From assembly GCF_029953635.1 (NCBI RefSeq), contig NZ_CP124543.1, positions 6,790,367-6,854,366 on the forward strand: DNA of 64,000 nucleotides, in the 5' to 3' direction. Made by a program: the position numbers and the translations under genes. The notes beneath the pieces are model-generated. The model was not told the origin of the DNA. It saw only the letters and a program-made list of their open reading frames with translations, and searched no databases. Each line of letters begins with the position of its first letter. Within the stretch, counting starts at the first letter, position 1. Shown here one piece after another: positions 61,851 to 64,000 of this stretch. This DNA is from Halotia branconii CENA392 (GTDB lineage: Bacteria > Cyanobacteriota > Cyanobacteriia > Cyanobacteriales > Nostocaceae).

Positions 61851-62382
61851 TGCCAGTTAATACAAAATATTCAGGCGTAAACCAAACACGCCCATAAGCA
61901 CCCCCTAATTTGCCTTTAACAGCGTTGAAAACAGTTTTCACTTCATTATCTAAAGCTGCTGCTGATTGAATTGAAAGTGGTGCAGTGTAAGAATATTGGG
62001 TGTTACTGCCACGATTCCCTGGCGCATATCTCTTGTATGGGCGATTACTACCTAAAGCCCGAATGATATTAGGTGAATCGTCTGATACAGTAGCGTGAAC
62101 TTTCGCAGGCTTAGCGCCGCGAGGTAAAGGATCTTCTGAACCGGCATCAACCAAGTTTAAAGCTGTCTGTCCAAAAAACACGACACTTTTTTGGGATGCC
62201 TGTACTTTGTACTTTTTAGCAGTTTCTCCAGCTGCAATCTGTATAGGTTTGTAAGCTACTGCAATTAAAGGATTTTTGCGAGTACTTGCACCATCTTCTC
62301 TAACGGGTGGGTTATAAGCTTCCCTTGCACGAGCATATTGCAACTCTTTTTCAATCTGTTTGGCGCTTTTGCGTCTTCCCAT
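61840..62382 (-). CDS. Array gene 3: basic protein, unknown
   Basis: A 180-residue protein with a strongly basic start (GRRKSAKQIEKELQYARARE), a middle with TAKKYKVQASQKSVVFFGQT, and an end FNAVKGKLGGAYGRVWFTPE then YFVLTGSGE. No family recognised. The 117-bp gap before it (62383-62499) has an open stretch that could encode EKITAKPLLEMIYAKHFLHK, but it lacks a start. Confidence 0.7.
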   Translation of the reverse strand: MGRRKSAKQIEKELQYARAREAYNPPVREDGASTRKNPLIAVAYKPIQIAAGETAKKYKVQASQKSVVFFGQTALNLVDAGSEDPLPRGAKPAKVHATVSDDSPNIIRALGSNRPYKRYAPGNRGSNTQYSYTAPLSIQSAAALDNEVKTVFNAVKGKLGGAYGRVWFTPEYFVLTGSGE

Positions 62383-62499
62383 AGTTACTGAGGTTTGTGT
62401 AAAAAATGTTTTGCGTAAATCATTTCTAGCAAGGGTTTAGCAGTAATTTTCTCAACCGGATAACATAAGGTTGTCCGTAAAATTTTTAGTTTTATTCAA

Positions 62500-63321
62500 T
62501 TAAACGCGTTCAATTACACTTCGTAGCCGAGATCCACTAACAGCTACTAAATTCACAGGATTCTGTTTTCCCCAAATAAACAACTGAGCATAACGAAACT
62601 TTACGTCAGATGTGCGTCTACGCACGAACTTTTTAACTGTACGCCCATAAACTCGATGTGTTCCTGGGTTATTTGAATAAACGCGGTCATTGTCTATAAA
62701 TTGCAGATAATCACGGTCAAGAGAATGATTTTGGATATCTAGCACGGCTCGAATAATTCTTTCTCCCTCAGTCTTACTGGGAACTAACAGTTTTAATTCA
62801 TAACCACGTTCTTTATCTGAATAAGTACATTTAAAGCGTCCTTTATGCCAAACAAAAGGAGGTGTCGCAAAAACACTTTTAATTTTTCTTGCTAATGTTT
62901 CTGCGTCAGTTCTGCTGATACTTTCACTTGATTCATTCATCAACCTAAAAGTTATTTCGCCTTCTGCTTGTGGTGTTGATTCATTGCTATGAATTTCAAA
63001 ATTATAAGGTTCTAAAAAGAATAGTTTTACTTGAGGCTTAAAAGTTCGTTCTGATTGCACATCAAACCAAGGAACACCATACACTGGGCGCTGAACTGCT
63101 TCTAACCTTCCTATTGTTACTTCAAACAACCACATCCTCATCATGGTCATAACATCGGTGTCGTCATCTTTCATTAAACAAGAATGCTTCAGTCGTGGCT
63201 TAGGATTACTAATATCATCATCTGGCTGGTTTTTAAAATATGCTCGAACTGCTTTATTATGCTCCAGTCTGACAATATCTTGTAGATTTTCCCACTCATC
63301 AAATCCTTCTGGTAATGGCAT
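62500..63321 (-). CDS. Array gene 2: unknown
   Basis: A 273-residue soluble protein, the largest complete one of the array. Recognisable stretches are MTMMRMWLFEVTIGRLEAVQ, FKPQVKLFFLEPYNFEIHSN, GEITFRLMNESSESISRTDA and the basic KKFVRRRTSDVKFRYAQLFI near the end. Mixed alpha/beta with many Arg and Lys, so nucleic-acid contact is possible. Its ATG shares one base with the stop of gene 1 (TAATG). Confidence 0.72.
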   Translation of the reverse strand: MPLPEGFDEWENLQDIVRLEHNKAVRAYFKNQPDDDISNPKPRLKHSCLMKDDDTDVMTMMRMWLFEVTIGRLEAVQRPVYGVPWFDVQSERTFKPQVKLFFLEPYNFEIHSNESTPQAEGEITFRLMNESSESISRTDAETLARKIKSVFATPPFVWHKGRFKCTYSDKERGYELKLLVPSKTEGERIIRAVLDIQNHSLDRDYLQFIDNDRVYSNNPGTHRVYGRTVKKFVRRRTSDVKFRYAQLFIWGKQNPVNLVAVSGSRLRSVIERV

Positions 63322-64000
63322 TAATCATCTGCCTCCTTGTCTATATCAGTAATAGCCAAACCAGTTGCACTAAACAATTTAGCAACATCAGAAGCAGCTT
63401 TAATTTGTGCTGCCTCTGGTGGTGTAGTTCCTTGCTTACTTTCTGGCTCTTGACTCAATGCTTTAGTAAATTGTTCTTTTTGTTCTCCAATCTGGTTAAC
63501 AGTTTGCTGGACAGAGAGAACCTCACTAGCAACTTGATCTACTTGAGAAACTACATTTTCAGCGTTTTCTAAATTAGTAAAAAATTTATTTTGAAAGTTA
63601 GGTGTAGGATTCATCCATCTGTAAGCTTTTTCGCTAACCTTTCCCCATCTTTTTAAAGCATTACCAATAAAAGCAACCCAAGAACCAACAACTTCTAAAG
63701 CACTTAAAATTGAATAGCCAATTGATTGAATGCTATTCATTAAGTTAGCAGCAGCTTGATAAATACGGTTCCATTTTTTATATTCAGCTTTAATACTTCC
63801 CCATTCACTCTCACCAATTACAGATTTAGCGAGTGAATCAAACTGACCACCTAAAATTGCACCAATATCTAAAGGGCTACCTTCTGCATCTTTGATACCA
63901 ATTGCTGCTAATACATTGGATATTGCACTAGTTAATGTTTGTCCTAAATTGGCACTGAGCATATAGGCATTGTGCAAAGTCTGCCACCAGATAAGAACAT
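63321..64000 (-). CDS. Array gene 1: large hydrophobic-helical protein, 5' part missing
   Basis: The frame stays open to the window edge (VLIWWQTLHNAYMLSANLG), so the start lies outside. At least 226 residues are visible: amphipathic and hydrophobic helices (LTSAISNVLAAIGIKD, LMNSIQSIGYSILSALEVVG, SWVAFIGNALKRWG), then a helical Gln-rich stretch (SQVDQVASEVLSVQQTVNQI) and a polar tail. Membrane-active or pore-forming and tape-measure-like folds are both possible. No family recognised. Confidence 0.68.
   Translation of the reverse strand, partial: VLIWWQTLHNAYMLSANLGQTLTSAISNVLAAIGIKDAEGSPLDIGAILGGQFDSLAKSVIGESEWGSIKAEYKKWNRIYQAAANLMNSIQSIGYSILSALEVVGSWVAFIGNALKRWGKVSEKAYRWMNPTPNFQNKFFTNLENAENVVSQVDQVASEVLSVQQTVNQIGEQKEQFTKALSQEPESKQGTTPPEAAQIKAASDVAKLFSATGLAITDIDKEADD

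Larger units (their letters stand above)
59543..64000 (-). mobile_element. One end of a putative integrated element carrying unknown genes
   Basis: The array starts where gst is cut and runs past the window edge. It holds nine minus-strand genes with 1-11 bp overlaps or very short gaps (ATGA at 61135 and 61635, TAATG at 63321), plus one small divergent gene. None has a host-like function. There is no integrase, portal, terminase or transposase in the visible part. The compact one-strand layout resembles a phage or integrative-element module. The far end and its attachment site are not visible. Confidence 0.5.

Noticed and set aside
62383..62499. Possible small gene in the array gap
   Set aside because: An open stretch ends in HFLHKPQ, but there is no start codon or ribosome site in frame.

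Overview
The window is chromosome of a filamentous, most likely heterocyst-forming cyanobacterium (Nostocales type). psaC shows an oxygenic phototroph. The dispersed palindrome GCGATCGC (HIP1), the tandem heptamers of the ATGCCCT kind and many short repeats between genes are typical of this order. Most genes are housekeeping or conserved cyanobacterial genes, broken up by small mobile elements and their remnants.

Layout. 1-6.4 kb: partial Na+/H+ antiporter, psaC, glmS, a frameshifted DUF262/DUF1524 (GmrSD-like) restriction gene and a cas6 remnant. 6.7-13.3 kb: a VapBC-type toxin-antitoxin pair, a gene-free stretch with diverged repeats, a WD40 protein with a degenerate nuclease-like head, a Uma2 protein and ftsH. 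13.8-23 kb: a lysozyme-like protein, a NurA-type nuclease, a HAD phosphatase, a Mn/Zn ABC transporter with a divergent binding-protein gene, and a hydrolase. 23-26.6 kb: a PEP-CTERM surface protein gene split by an IS701-type element, then a zinc dehydrogenase. 27-31.6 kb: MoxR ATPase, DUF4350, DUF4129, DUF2243 and NADAR genes. 32-34.8 kb: a knotless-phytochrome-like histidine kinase. 35.6-47.6 kb: a possible TIR-like protein, DUF4058, pentapeptide, acetamidase, TauE, beta-helix, thiE-thiS, a Ca2+ exchanger and an MMADHC-like protein. 48-56 kb: GFA, DUF3445, an amidase with lost catalytic residues, a DUF433/DUF5615 pair whose toxin is split by a MITE, TPR, dnaG and a secreted protein. 56.5-59.5 kb: a TPR protein with an intact PD-(D/E)XK-like head, and a TetR-tautomerase-gst locus with two matching operators. 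59.55-64 kb: a minus-strand array of at least nine small unknown genes that starts inside the truncated gst; it looks like one end of an integrated mobile element.

Working links. The permease and ATPase at 18-19.8 kb and the lipoprotein at 19.9 kb form one metal importer and share a control region with a 25-bp direct repeat. The TetR gene and gst carry the same GACC-N4-GGTC operator, so gst was probably in the TetR regulon before the array cut it. The WD40 and TPR proteins at 8.6 and 56.5 kb share an N-terminal domain although they lie 48 kb apart. At least three MITE families and one IS can be outlined exactly by target duplications, and two of them interrupt genes whose reading frames become whole again when the insert is removed.

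Most promising for novelty: the unknown gene array at 59.55-64 kb, and the shared nuclease-like head joined to either WD40 or TPR repeats. No tRNA, rRNA or CRISPR array was recognised. All family names rest on motif recognition by eye; no database search was run.
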